Counted from the stretch's first letter, positions 1 to 10,847 are shown. The stretch is DNA of 64,000 nucleotides from Gordionus sp. m RMFG-2023 (GCF_954871325.1 NC_088775.1:37983561-38047560); one strand, 5' to 3'. Made by a program: numbers and translations. Notes: a model not told the origin generated them from the letters alone.

Positions 1-108
1 ATTTTTTTGGTTGTAACGAAGCCATCTTTTTTTGGTATGAGACTATTCAACTTTACCATTATTACGTTGTTCTTTAGCATCATTGGAATTGATCGTATCA
101 GGTCAATT

Positions 109-770
109 CAGCGAAACTTTTATCGCGAAATACTTTTTCGCGAAACTTTTATCGCGAAGCGAAGGAATTTTATAGCGAAGGTAATATAGCGAAACCAATT
201 TCGCGAATTTTTTTCCACGAAACATTTATAGCGAAGACAATATCGCGAACTTATTATCGAGAATTTATTTCCGCGAAACCTTAACCGCGAATACTTTATA
301 GCGAATATATTTTAGCGAAACTTTGATCGCGAACTCGTTATAGCGAATTTATTTCCGCGAAACCTTAACCGCGAATACTTTATAGCGAATACATTTTAGC
401 GAAACTTTGATCGCGAACTCGTTATAGCGAATTTATTTCCGCGAAACCTTAACCGCGAATACTTTATAGCGAATACATTTTAGCGAAACTTTTATCGCGA
501 ACTCTTTATAGCTAATTTATTTTCGCGAAACTTTAACCGCGAATACTTTATAGCGAATACATTTTGGCGAAACTTTGCGAACTCATTATCGCGAATTTAT
601 TTCCGCGAAACCTAAACCGCGAATACTTTAGAGCAAATACATTTTAGCGAAACTTTGATCGCGAACTCGTTATAGCGAAACTTTAATCGCGAACCATTTA
701 TAGCGAATTTTCTACCGCGAATTGCGAAATTATTATAGCTAGCGCATGACCGCGAAAATTGTGAATTCAT
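109..770. repeat. Hierarchical GCGAA tandem repeat (14-bp register, 84-bp higher-order unit)
   Basis: Nearly every 14 bases a GCGAA pentamer recurs, followed by nine variable bases. Between about 300 and 560 six successive 14-mers form an 84-bp unit that repeats: the ATCGCGAAC word falls at 326, 410 and 494. Outer parts (109-300 and 600-770) keep the pentamer but lose the strict register. Because 14 is not a multiple of 3, no reading frame is conserved through it, so the short ORFs that cross it are accidental. Local GC is well above the surroundings because of the CG-containing core. Confidence 0.9.
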
Positions 771-912
771 TTTAAGTGAAATTGATATATTCAATATCAA
801 TTTACCAACGGAAGTTTCTTAAATCATAAACGCGAATGTTTTAAGAATATTTAATTACATAAACGAAAAATTTAGGGATAAAGCACCCCACTCAAAAAAA
901 TTACCAGATTTT

Positions 913-1293
913 ATGCATTGTCATGTGACTTCCATTAACGATTCTGTAAATTCTTACAGTTTAGCACTTGCATCAAGTATCGAGAAAAAAGAGCATGTCA
1001 CGCTAAAACGAAAGAAATATTCAAAGTATTTATTAAAAGATAAATTACACGATAAAACCACTAAAATTTTACATGAGTGTAATAAAATTGATGTAATACC
1101 CAAGTTTCCAACAAAACATTATCAAGATATAAAAATGAAAAATATTTTAAAAGATAAAAATAGTGAAAAAATCAAATCAAATAATGACAATATAAAAGTG
1201 AAAAATATTTCAAAGGACAAAAATAAGGGAAAATATTCACCCAAAATCAAAAAATACAAATTCGATATATGTAAATTAAAAATATTTCTATAA
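913..1293 (+). CDS. Unrecognised lysine-rich ORF of 126 codons
   Basis: An open frame of 126 codons, about a third Lys, Asn or Ile, with repeated KNI.KDKN-like stretches in its second half. I do not recognise a domain. It lies directly upstream, on the same strand, of a broken gypsy integrase and could be a linker part of that element or a chance ORF in A-rich DNA. The first 30 codons (MHCHVTSINDSVNSY onward) are less biased in composition than the rest, which is the only mild hint of coding. No signal peptide or membrane segment is apparent. Confidence 0.2.
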   Translation: MHCHVTSINDSVNSYSLALASSIEKKEHVTLKRKKYSKYLLKDKLHDKTTKILHECNKIDVIPKFPTKHYQDIKMKNILKDKNSEKIKSNNDNIKVKNISKDKNKGKYSPKIKKYKFDICKLKIFL

Positions 1294-1309
1294 CATCTGG
1301 GACGACGAT

Positions 1310-2618
1310 GTATCAGCACCTCAGATAAAATTAGAAGAAATCGGCAACAAAAAGATTAAGAGACTCGCGATCAAAAGAATTCAACAAATAGTAGCTACCG
1401 AAGAGGGAAAAATTTACAAATTCCAACAAGACTAAACTCACATCCAAGATCACCAACTTCGACTTCGGAAGGAGAAGAAAATGGCCAAACCAGATAGTTA
1501 GAATTTCTATGTTCTCTGTGACACGAAAATAAAAAAAATACTAAACGAATTACATAGTGGTCATCAAGGAATCGTCAGAATGAAAAGTTTAGCCAGGCAA
1601 TATGTATGGTAGCACGGAATCGACCGTGAAATCAAAGAACTATACCGTCAATGCGAATCGTATAATACATGGGCAAACAATCCTCCAAAAGTATAAGATC
1701 ACCAATGGGAGAAACCGACAAGACCATGGCAAAGAATTCATATAGATTTCGCAGGACCGTTCAAAAACACGTGGCTAATATTGGTAGACGCTTTTACCAA
1801 ATGGGTTGAGCTAAAAAGAATGACGACCACATCAGAGAGAACCATGGGGGTATTAGGTGAAATATTTTCTAGATGGGGATATCCGTAATCGTTAGTATCG
1901 GATAACGAACCGCAATTTACTAGTTATTCATTCAAAGAATATTGCAAGAGGCATTGAATAAACCACATAGTAACCCCTTCTTACCACCCGAGCTCCAACG
2001 GGGAGGCGGAACGGATGGTGAGAACAGTTACATACTGCCATGGGGAAAAATGCAACCAATAACAAAAACACCCAGCATACGACTACGGGACAAACCCCAG
2101 CACAGATGATGTTCGGACGGAATGCTCGGAATCATCTTGAAATGATTAAAGAAACCCATAAAAGCAAACAAGACGATACGCACGCAGATCAAAGAGGTAC
2201 ATTTTTCAAGATAGGACAATCAGTATGGACGAAAACTTTTAGTGACAAAGTAAAGTGGATCAAGGGGACTATAGTGGGCCGATCGGGGAAGTTCATATAT
2301 ACTGTGGATACCGTTAAGGGCTTGTGGAAGAGACATAAGGATCAAATTAGAAAATCTTTTTAAAAAGGGAGATGTTGTGAAATCTTTTTAAAGAGGAAGA
2401 TATTATTATTTTTATTTCTTTTATCAATTTTTTTGAATTGTTACTATTTTTTTTTGATTAATTCTTGGAATTGTATTTTTTCGGAAAATTTGTTTTTTTT
2501 TGTTTTTACATTTTTTGAGAAATACAAGATGAAAATAAAAAACAAAGTAATACTCTAGAGAAAAAGAAAAATTGAAATATAAAATAAAATAGAAATTCAA
2601 CAGCATCAACATCCTTCA
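1310..2618 (+). mobile_element. Ty3/gypsy remnant: integrase and 3' LTR
   Basis: A fossil of the 3' half of a Ty3/gypsy element. Recognisable in order are the HHCC zinc-binding part of integrase (LHSGHQGIVRMK near 1550, then C..C), the DDE core (HIDFAGPFKNTW near 1740, LVDAFTKWVE near 1780, SDNEPQFTS near 1900, YHPSSNGEAERM near 1985) and a C-terminal part (2040-2363, ending GLWKRHKDQIRKSF). A polypurine tract (2361-2372) directly precedes an LTR. Upstream gag, protease and RT are not recognised here. The element is broken in several places, so it is old. Confidence 0.8.
2373..2618 (+). repeat. LTR (single) between integrase and a PBS
   Basis: Starts with TGTTGTG right after an A/G polypurine tract and ends in CA immediately before TGGTGGCAGC, the primer-binding word that also follows the LTRs ending at 19048 and 36091. 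It therefore acts as the 3' LTR of the sequence on its left and the 5' LTR of that on its right. Confidence 0.65.
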
Positions 2619-3545
2619 TGGTGGCAGCTGGTAATAAAAAGATTTGGTGATTACTATGGACACAATCATATGGGCAGTAGAGTTAATACACAAATGGAAA
2701 CTAATATGGTCAAACTGAATGAAAGAGGATATTGAAAGATTATGTTTATTTAATTCTAAATCAAATAAGATGATTAAAATATGTCGTATAAAAATATAAA
2801 AAATTATATAGTAATATAAATTTTAAGTAGATTTTAGATTTTAGATTTGTAATAATAAAATTATATAATTAAATTAAAATGAATTACCCAAAGTGGGATC
2901 AAAATAATATAGAAAAATCTATTGATAAAATGGAAGAATATATGATATATTACGATATAAAAGATACTACCTAATATTAAATTTACCAGACAATTTATTT
3001 GAGGCTATGGAAGTTATGGAACCAAGTGATAAAAGTGCAACATATGAGGAAGCAATGATTAGATTAAAATTATTATGCAAATATAAATCGTTAACGAAGA
3101 TAAAAGAATCACCTAGATCAATTCATACATCTAATTTCTAATAATAATTTTTAATATCAAACCTATATAAATAGTTATAATAATAATTACTATCATAAGA
3201 ATTCAAACAATTATCATAATAAGAACGCAGACAATTATTATAACAAAAATCAATATATTAAATTTAGTAATAAATAAATATTATAAAGAGACATACAACA
3301 ATAAAAAAAATTATTATCTTTATAATAAATTTCAAAATAGCAATAACTTCAACAAAAATGAATTACATAAATTATTACCAAATATTCAAAATAAAATTTG
3401 CAACAAATTCTTATATGAAAATACAAGAATCTAAATTAAAAGATATAAATCATGATGAAATTTAAAGAAATACTTGTGATTAAAGAAATTAAGGATACAA
3501 ATAATATTAAGTAATAAAAAATTTAGGAAATTTAGCACTTTGAAG
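2619..3545 (+). mobile_element. Primer-binding site and gag remnant of a second gypsy unit
   Basis: A PBS-like word at 2619 is followed, after about 260 bases, by a gag-like stretch from 2880. It contains a LPDNLFEAMEVM-like motif, the same pattern as LPDDIFSKLQ in the element at 35796, followed by an Asn/Tyr-rich tail typical of gag in this window. It is broken several times. At 3545 it is interrupted by the LTR of the minus-strand element 3546-8131; sequence at 8132-8367 may be its continuation. Confidence 0.55.
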
Positions 3546-3813
3546 ATTTTAATAATTGTATAATTTAATTAATAGTCGGAGACATAATTTACACACTATA
3601 TTTTATTCGAATTTATTAAAAACCAAAAGAAAAATTTATATCATCACGAATCAATAATAATCATTAAATCAAATAATTAAAATTCCAATCCATAAATTCT
3701 CAAATATTATTTTTCCAATAAAAACATATTATAAAAAAAATAATGATCTGATTGACATTTCTTGAAAATAAATAAACATTTTTATTTTTCTCTTTAATTA
3801 AACATCTGCAACA
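3546..3813 (-). repeat. Left (3') LTR of the 3546-8131 element
   Basis: Matches 7838-8131 over most of its length (shared AGTCGGAGACATAATTTACA near the start, CATCTGCAACA at the end), with about 30 bases missing in the first third. It is followed on the plus strand by a C-rich stretch, the complement of a polypurine tract. Confidence 0.85.
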
Positions 3814-4117
3814 CGCCCACCCTTTAAAAGCCCAGATACCATATAATTATCGTTCTTTTAATACATTGATCATTTCCTCGTCATTTATCGAATAGTACTT
3901 TCGAACATTATCAACTTTTAACTCTTGAATTGTCTTTTTTCGACATGAATTATAATAATTAATATAATTTATTTGTTTCATAATACATATAAATATATAA
4001 ATTTGGATTCAACAATCCTTTACAATTATTTTTTCCTTTTCGTTATTTTCAATTATAAAACAAATAATTGACTACAAACAAAATAAAGGAATATGAATAG
4101 GGATAAAAAATAATAAT

Positions 4118-4285
4118 TTATAATAATTTATAATTATCACTATTAAAACTATTAAAACCACATATATGGAATATCATTATATCTTTATAATTATCACTAT
4201 TAAAACTTCATATATGGAATATCATTATATCTTTACAATTATCACTATTAAAACTACATACATGGTATGGAATATCATTATATCA
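4118..4285. repeat. Tandem repeat, about 48 bp, three copies
   Basis: The word ATATGGAATATCATTATATC recurs at about 4164, 4212 and 4265 with ACTATTAAAAC between copies. The 94-codon ORF that starts here is mostly this repeat read in one frame and is not a gene. Confidence 0.75.
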
Positions 4286-4675
4286 ATTAAGAAAAATAAT
4301 ATGAACCACAAAAAAAAATATAAAGATATGTCATATAACAAAAATACAAAACATAACATATTTATATACATAATATCACCAAAATCATATTTCTTGCTAC
4401 AAAAAAAATATAAAGATGTGCCGATGGATAGAAAATTAATAAATTTATAATTATAACTATAAACAATATCATCACATCACATTCCATCTTTTTTAAAACT
4501 CTTTTATTTTACATAATTCCACCACAAGGTCAAAGTTTAAAACCTTTTATTGTCCACCAACTTTTTATTTATAGTTTTTTTTAATCACATATAAAAAAAT
4601 TTATTTTACATCACAACAATGTCTCTTTAAATTAAAAAAAATATTTTTTTTTTAAATTAATTTACACAAAAGATT

Positions 4676-4815
4676 GTATTTCATTGCACCTTCTAATACC
4701 ATGACACGTGGTATTATTCCCATGAATTTATTAAAGTAAATGTTTTTATTTTATTGAACCTTATAATACCATGACACATGGTATTATTCAGATGAATTTA
4801 TTAAATTATATGTTT
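4676..4815. repeat. Two-copy 70-bp tandem repeat with a small palindrome
   Basis: AATACCATGACAC at 4695 and 4765 marks two copies. Each contains the interrupted palindrome AATACCA ... TGGTATT. No coding content. Confidence 0.65.
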
Positions 4816-4845
4816 TCTTTAACTGATAACAATTTAATTCTTAAA

Positions 4846-4935
4846 TTAAAATAATCTTCTCTTTTGCTTAAGATTAGTGCTGTGAAGTAATTAAAATAAT
4901 CTTCTCTATTGCTTAAGATTAGTGCTGTGAAGTAA
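4846..4935. repeat. 45-bp tandem duplication spanning the edge of a hAT element
   Basis: Units 4846-4890 and 4891-4935 are nearly identical. Each holds the target-duplication word CTTAAGAT (4867-4874 and 4912-4919) followed by the first 16 bases of the hAT terminal repeat. The left unit is therefore a copy of flank plus element tip. Confidence 0.85.
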
Positions 4936-6086
4936 CGTCAAAAAAGTAACGTCGTTACTAGCGACGTTACTTTTTTTGAAGAAAAGGAACGCCATTCGTT
5001 ACCTTCGTCTAGGAGTAACGGTAACGCGTTTATTTTTATCTTAAAAAAATATCAACAAAAAGAAAAACATATTTTATTGTATTAAAATTACTTTTATTTA
5101 TTTTTTAATTAATTTAAGCCGAGTTTTAATTCATATCAACCACTTCCTTCATTTTTATTTTAAATTGTAGTTATTAAATTTTCTGTCGAAATTAATATTC
5201 AATCAAAATTCAAAGTAAATGTTAATAATGATATTATTATTTTTATAATTTATTTTAAGAATATTATGTCCATAGTACTTACATCTTCAGATTAAGATGA
5301 TTCAACTCTTCCCTGGCCCCAATTTTAAATATATTTTAAACCAATAAAGAAATTTAATGGTAACAAATCTACACTTTGTAAATGTAAATTATATCCTACC
5401 ACAAATATTTCAACCTCAATGTCCAGCAGTTCAAACTTAATAAGCATTTGAAGGTAAAAGGATAAATTAATATATCATTATTTTAAATATTACTTCTTTG
5501 ATAATATTTTGAAAAGCTTAATCATGGAATTAAAATATAAGTAGGGCTGTGTCGATATTAAATATCGGATACGATATTTGGCGTTTTCTAAAAATATCGG
5601 TTCTGGCCGATACCTGTAATAAACCGATCCAATCTTTTTTCTATTCTTTTTTTTGTTATTTTATTTTATGTTATGTATTTTTATTTTACATTATTTTATA
5701 AATAATTTTTTTAAATAATGCAAATGCACAACACCCTTTAAATTTTATTCTTTTTAAAAGTTGTTTTTATTAAAATAGAAAGGAAAACTCAAAATTTTAA
5801 TTATCTTAAATCTTTTAAAATAATAACTAAATATATACAAAAATAATATTAAAAAAAAACTATTTTAAATAATAAAAATACAAAAATTTTATTATTTAAA
5901 ATAGTTTTATTTTAATATTATTTTTGTATATATTTAATTTTTTAAGTAACGAGTAGTCCGTTACTTTTTTAAAAAGTCGGTAACGCGCGTTTCTTTTTTG
6001 AAAAGGTAACGGTAACGCGTTCCTTTTTCCAGATGTAACGAGTAAGGGTAACGCGTTTCTTTTTTGTATTAAAGTTTACAGCATTA
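4920..6086. mobile_element. Non-autonomous hAT element, 1.17 kb
   Basis: Bounded by the perfect 8-bp duplication CTTAAGAT (4912-4919 and 6087-6094). The ends are TAGTGCTGTGAAG and, inverted, TAATGCTGTAAAC. Subterminal GTAACG words abound at both ends, and near the left end two 15-base arms around TTACTAG form a perfect hairpin (4938-4974). No transposase sequence is recognised. Inside lie a long AT palindrome (5831-5934) and, at 5545, the tip AGGGCTGTGTCGATATT of another hAT-like element whose partner end was not found. Confidence 0.85.
5831..5934. repeat. AT-rich palindrome inside the hAT element
   Basis: Arms of roughly 46 bases (5831-5877 and about 5887-5934) are near-perfect inverse complements around a short CAAAAA-type loop. 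Nothing else is seen in this stretch. Confidence 0.75.
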
Positions 6087-6087
6087 C

Positions 6088-6495
6088 TTAAGATAAATAA
6101 AACTTTTCTTCCCATATGTTACCCTTATCAAAAATTTTGTTATAATATATTAGTACTCTTAATTTGGTTTTACTCAAAACCACAATTTCAAACCCATCAA
6201 ATTGTCTAACACACATTGTTTCTTTCTCAAATGTATCCTCAGGCCAATATTTATAATAATTTGCTCTAGACATTATTGAAATGCTTGCCCCAGTGTCAAA
6301 CAACATTTCTATATTTTGTCTATCAAATTTTATATTTACACGAGGACATGAACACTGATTTATTTTTCTTTCAATCATTAAAATTTTATTCATTTTAATC
6401 AACTGAAATATATTTATTATATTTGAATTACCATTCATTTCATTAATATTCATGCCTAAATTCAAATCTGAATTTAATGGCCTCTGAATATCCAT
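6088..6495 (-). pseudogene. Retropepsin part of the 3546-8131 element
   Basis: The open stretch carries the aspartic protease signature LFDTGASISIM about residue 65 and a downstream CVRQFDGFEIVV motif, the same arrangement as in the protease of the 8368-14889 element (LFDTGAAISVI, IRQFDGTFL). The upstream NQCSCPRVNIKF corresponds to the other's HDLCPRVMINL. The match shows the two elements belong to related gypsy lineages. The hAT target duplication lies just beyond its downstream edge. Confidence 0.75.
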
Positions 6496-6639
6496 ACTTT
6501 TTTTATTAAATATAACGGAATTATTTTTAACTACACTATATATATTACAAATTTTATTATTAATATAAGATTTTTCAATTTTATATGATTCTCTTTCAAA
6601 TCATATAGTCATTGTAATTCACTCAAAGATTGAACACAA

Positions 6640-7191
6640 TTCACACATGACCCATTTTCTCACACTTAAAACACATTCGGTCATTGTCTTTATTACTCAC
6701 AATAATAGAATATTTTATATTACGCACCACTGGATTTATCAAAACCGGTGGTCTCTTTGGAAAACCATCTTTAAAATTGGCTTCTTTTACCATGCAATTT
6801 TTCTTTATATGACCTGTAAAACCACATCAATGACAAATTATATCATTTTTATCATTAACCCTTTTACACTCATATTTTCATTGATTTTTCGATCACGCGG
6901 AAAATAATTTTTTCCACTATGACCCCTTCGGCCACACATATCACAAATTTCACTAGGATTATAATTTTTATTTCTAATTGTATCTATATCTTTAGAAATG
7001 TTTTTTAAACTTTCTCTAATTTCTTTTATATCATTTGAAATTACACAATCATTTTCATTTCTTTTAACATTGTTAGTAACATCATGATCTTTTACAATCT
7101 TCACAGGTTTATTAATCACAATTTCAGAAATTTTTTCTTTAATTTCACTCATAAATGAATTTAAACTATCTTTTATATCTTTTGATGTCAT
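6640..7191 (-). pseudogene. Gag remnant with CCHC knuckles (3546-8131 element)
   Basis: On the minus strand a Lys/Asn-rich region (MTSKDIKDSLNSFMSEI) leads into nucleocapsid-type zinc knuckles: CDMCGRRGHSGKN, CGFTGHIKKNC and CFKCEKMGHV. Spacing fits C-X2-C-X4-H-X4-C. A GFPKRP linker between the second and third matches GFPQRG in the gag of the 8368-14889 element. Broken. Confidence 0.75.
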
Positions 7192-7386
7192 AATACTTTT
7201 ACCAACAATAGGTACTTCACTAGTATTTAACTTTTCATTCCCACTGAAATTACTTATTTTGGATATTCAAATTTTCTAAGTAAAATCAAATTTAAACTAA
7301 TTTTTAGATCTTCAGAAAAATCTAAAAATTTATCAGATGTCATAGAATTCAAATCCACAACATTAGAATTATCTAACTTACTCCCT

Positions 7387-7596
7387 TTATTTGTATTTAT
7401 TCTTAATTATCTTAATTAAATGTATAATAAAAATCAATGAAATATATAAGATGAAAAAAATTAAAGCTGTAACTACACAATTGGTCACATCCAATTTATC
7501 AAAACTCGAATTAAATACTTTGACAAATTTATTCTTATAAATTTGCATTTTATTAAAGTTAGTATTCCTATGATTACTAATAAGAAAATAAACCAT
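7387..7596 (-). CDS. Short leader ORF with one transmembrane segment
   Basis: A 69-codon ORF lies about 240 bases downstream of the PBS and upstream of gag in minus-strand sense. Residues about 43-62 (VVTALIFFILYISLIFIIHL) form a clear hydrophobic helix, followed by a basic tail (KIIKNKYK), predicting a single-pass membrane protein with a cytosolic basic end. It is too short for an envelope protein and has no signal-peptide cleavage pattern. A similar short hydrophobic ORF occupies the same place in the 8368-14889 element. Function unknown. Confidence 0.4.
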   Translation of the reverse strand: MVYFLISNHRNTNFNKMQIYKNKFVKVFNSSFDKLDVTNCVVTALIFFILYISLIFIIHLIKIIKNKYK

Positions 7597-7837
7597 GTTC
7601 TCATTAAAATATTGATAATAAAAATTTTATCATTAAAAATAGAACCTTGCGTTGTGTACAAAAAGATATTTAAACAAAGAAAATATTTTTTACCTTTTTT
7701 ATCCGGATTCTAATTATCTTCTTCAATAAAATTTATTATTCGAATAAAAATGATCTTAGGAACTGCGTCCTATAAATTTGTTTCTCTTTATTTAAATATT
7801 TTTCCCAATTAAAATTTCTATCCTGGTCACGGCACCA

Positions 7838-8131
7838 ATTTAATAATCGTTGAATTTAATTAATAGTCGGAGACATAATTTACACACTAGATTTCAGGAT
7901 TTCTATCTGCAATATTTCTCTACGAATTTATTAAAAACCAAAAGTAAAATATATTTCATCACGAATCAATAATAATCATTAAATCAAATAATTAAAATTC
8001 CAATCCATAAATTCTCAAAATATTATTTTTCCAATAAAAATATAATATAAAAAATAATAATAATCTCTTTCACATTTCTTGAAAATAAATAAACATTTTT
8101 TATTTTTCTCTTTAATTAAACATCTGCAACA
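7838..8131 (-). repeat. Right (5') LTR of the 3546-8131 element
   Basis: Partner of 3546-3813. On the plus strand it is preceded by GGTCACGGCACCA, the complement of a primer-binding site starting TGG, and ends CATCTGCAACA. Confidence 0.85.
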
Positions 8132-8367
8132 AATATAACAAAGCTATACATAAAGGGTAATACATTTAAGAATAAAAGTATTATAGAAGCAAAAAAACTA
8201 AACATCTTAATTTCAGAAAATTTTTAAAGGTGCGATAAGAATATCATTTTCAAAAGATTTGAGGGTTAAGAAACTATTTTGTATAAAATCAATCGTGATC
8301 TGAAAAAGACTTATAATATTAAGAAACTTTTTAATTTAAAAAACTTTTTAAAAAAAGAGGGAAATGC
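8132..8367 (+). other. Possible 3' tail of an interrupted gypsy unit
   Basis: Degenerate AT-rich sequence between two LTR elements. It ends in AAAAAAAGAGGGAAATG, which resembles the 3' end and polypurine tract at 2345-2372, so it may be the continuation of the gag-bearing unit cut off at 3545. No protein motif is legible. Confidence 0.3.
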
Positions 8368-8825
8368 ATTTTAAAATTTGCCTAATAATAAAAATCAGCT
8401 TTTAATACAAAACTTATTATTAATTAAAATGGATCTTACGTGACCAATGTATATCTCTCCTATTAATCTTTTAGAATAATAAGTTTGTACTTTATATATT
8501 TTCTTTTCCCTTCAGAATTAAAAAATGAGAATAATATTTTATTTCTTTTTTCTTTAAAAAAAAAACGAAAACAAAATAATTAATTTTATTTTTTTTTCTC
8601 TATATATATCTATTTAATTAATACATAATAATAAACAAAAAAAAATAATTTAACTCATTTTTAAAAATAGCAATTTTTTTATAATATATCACAAGAATGA
8701 ATGCGCAAAAAAAATCAAAAAATATTAATCACAAATAAAAATTAAAAGAATGAATGCGCAAAAAAAATCACAAATAAAATGCTTATTATACAAAATGACT
8801 CCACGCTAACACGATACACATAACA
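8368..8825 (-). repeat. Left (3') LTR of the 8368-14889 element
   Basis: Shares TTTGCCTAATAATAAAAATC, the TATCTCTCCTATTAATC segment and the end ACACATAACA with 14528-14889. It includes two copies of a ~58-bp internal repeat beginning GAATGAATGCGCAAAAAAAA. It is about 95 bases longer than its partner through expansions in A/T runs. Confidence 0.85.
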
Positions 8826-9242
8826 CGCCCCCACTAATTGAAAACCCAACTTCGCATTTTACCTCTCACCCGGCATAATTCTCGTCCCTTTATGGTGTTT
8901 TCACGAATTTATGCGGTAGCTAGTTCCTTGAATTTCCTCCCTTTGTGTGTCGCTATTGTCGATTTACCGTAGAAATTATCTTAGTTCGATCTGGCTTCAT
9001 TTACCATTTGTACAATCCATTAACTATTTTGTCCCATTAACCATTATATGGTTGATTCCCTTATTATTATTATTATTATTATCAGTCACCCTCTATTTTT
9101 ATTATTATTATCAATCACCTTAGTATTGAGCTACTCCACCTCTGGCTTAACTGTCCCCTTCAATTTTTCCCGGATATATTGCGCACCATACTAAAATGAA
9201 TATTTCTTTACCATGAATTGTTGATCAAGCATATCCCCCTAT

Positions 9243-10075
9243 TTATACTCCCGATCGTAACCTCCCAGGTTCCACGCCCCTCTTCAATTGATCCTGATGC
9301 CGTACTCCCTCTCTTCCGTCGGTAAATTTCACTCGATTTAATTTTTGTCCCATCTTCTCCACGATCACTCCAGATTCCCATTTCTTATTACTTCCGAATA
9401 TCCTAGCCCATACTATCTGCCCTACCTTAAATTCCGCTTCATTCCCGGCCTTAGACAGCTTCTTTCCCTGTCTTGTCGGTTTCAACGAATCTAACCAAAT
9501 TCTAGTTCTCCGTCCTAAAAACCTCTCCTCCGGCGAGGGCTCCTCACCTTTTCTACTGTTGTTATAATAAGCCACTGCTACCCATATCTCTCCGCCTCCA
9601 TCCTTCGCTTTTCTCAACCAATTCTTGACCACCGCTACAATTCTATCCGCTTGTCCATTTGAACTCGGATGATATGGCGGCGCTAAAATGTGTTTCGCTC
9701 CAGTTTCCGCGCAAAAGCTTTCGAATGCCTACTAATGATGGCAGGGCCCCCGTCCGTTACCACTGTCCTAACAATTGGCTCATAAATTTTTTAATACTTT
9801 TATCACGATCTGGTTAATCCTTTTACTTCCTCATATTCTACCCATTTTGAAAAAGCATCTACCACTAATATATATATTTTATTTTCGAAGTCAAAGAAAT
9901 CCAAATGGATGCGCTCCCAAGGCTGCGCTGTTTTCGGCCACACACTTTCTTTATCTTTTAGGGGCATCGGAGCCCAAGAATTACATCTAACACAGGTTCG
10001 ACTTATATTTTCAATGTCTCGGTTCATTTCTGGCCACCAAACATATTCTTTTCCCCGCTGTTTCATTCTTTCCAT
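9243..10075 (-). pseudogene. Integrase part of the 8368-14889 element
   Basis: The HHCC zinc-binding tail and start of the core lie at 9803-10075 (EYVWWPEMNRDI, TCVRCNSW, WERIHLDFF, LVVDAFSKWVEYE), and the C-terminal part at 9243-9632 (KVGQIVWARIF, GVRHQDQL). Between them the HPSSNGQADR core motif is visible on the same strand near 9660. This fits a gypsy integrase without a chromodomain. Broken. Confidence 0.85.
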
Positions 10076-10155
10076 TCCTTGATGCCCGAATCATCGCCAT
10101 TACCGCTTCTCTTAGTTTGGTTGGTATAACACTCCTATTTCCTTGCACCAAACAC

Positions 10156-10728
10156 TCATCCCAATTCCTTTTGTACATATTTATAGGTCCTGTCTCCCTC
10201 CCACCACGTTTTCCGACCCTTAAGGCACGCTTTGATCCTTTTCAATTCCTTATCTTTCAAAGTCACTCTTTTAATCTCTTCCCATGTTAGGCCGTCTCTA
10301 GATACTCCGGCCATAGTCCGAATCACTCCTTGTTCAATTTCTTCCGCCCTTTCTCCTTGTTCTTTCCCCTCCAAATCTTCCCCAGCTCCGCATCTGGATA
10401 AAATGTCTGGTAAATAATTTTCCCTTCCCCGTTGATGTTTTACTTGTATATCAAAACTGCCTACTAGCAATAACCATCTCTACAGCCTAGGCGATAGCAC
10501 TAGTTCCTTGTTGTCCTTCCTGAATAGATGCACCAATGGCTTGTGATCGGTGTTAATAATAAATCTGCGCCCGATCAGATATTCACGGCACTTCGTTAAC
10601 CCGAAAATAACCGCCAATACTTCTTGCTCAATCACTGAATACCTGGTCTCTGCCGCTCTAAATATTCTTGAGAAAAATAACACCGGCCTTTCAACCCCAT
10701 CAATAAAATGCAACAGCGCTCCTCCCAC
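10156..10728 (-). pseudogene. RNase H and tether of the 8368-14889 element
   Basis: 10480-10728 carries RNase H motifs (FFSRIFRAAETRYSVIEQE, YLIGRRFIINTDHKPLVHLF), including the catalytic E and D positions of the family. 10156-10470 continues with the gypsy RNase H-to-integrase tether (VKHQRGRENYLPDILSR), then an acidic, charged stretch. Broken. Confidence 0.85.
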
Positions 10729-10847
10729 ATCTTTATTGGATGCATCTACCGCTATATCACTTCCAATTCATTATTAAAGCACACTAAAACGGATTCCTTT
10801 CCTATTTGACCTTTTAATTCTTCGAAGGACTCCTCTTGTTCGTTTGT

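Larger units (their letters stand above)
3546..8131 (-). mobile_element. Ty3/gypsy-like LTR element, minus strand, broken
   Basis: Two related LTRs (3546-3813 and 7838-8131) bound the element. On the minus strand the PBS follows the right LTR (TGGTGCCGTGACC, complement of 7825-7837) and a polypurine tract precedes the left LTR (complement of 3814-3830). Between them lie, in minus-strand order, a short membrane ORF, gag with CCHC knuckles and a retropepsin. No RT, RNase H or integrase is seen in the 2.3 kb where they would be expected, part of which is a hAT insertion (4920-6086). No matching target duplication was found. Several breaks; LTR divergence with indels suggests considerable age. 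Confidence 0.75.

Noticed and set aside
4166-4450. A 94-codon ORF (MEYHYIFIIITIKTSYMEYHY)
   Set aside because: It is the in-frame reading of the 48-bp tandem repeat; no independent coding evidence.
7387-7596. An envelope gene for the 3546-8131 element
   Set aside because: Only 69 codons with one membrane segment, placed before gag; envelope genes are much longer and lie after pol.
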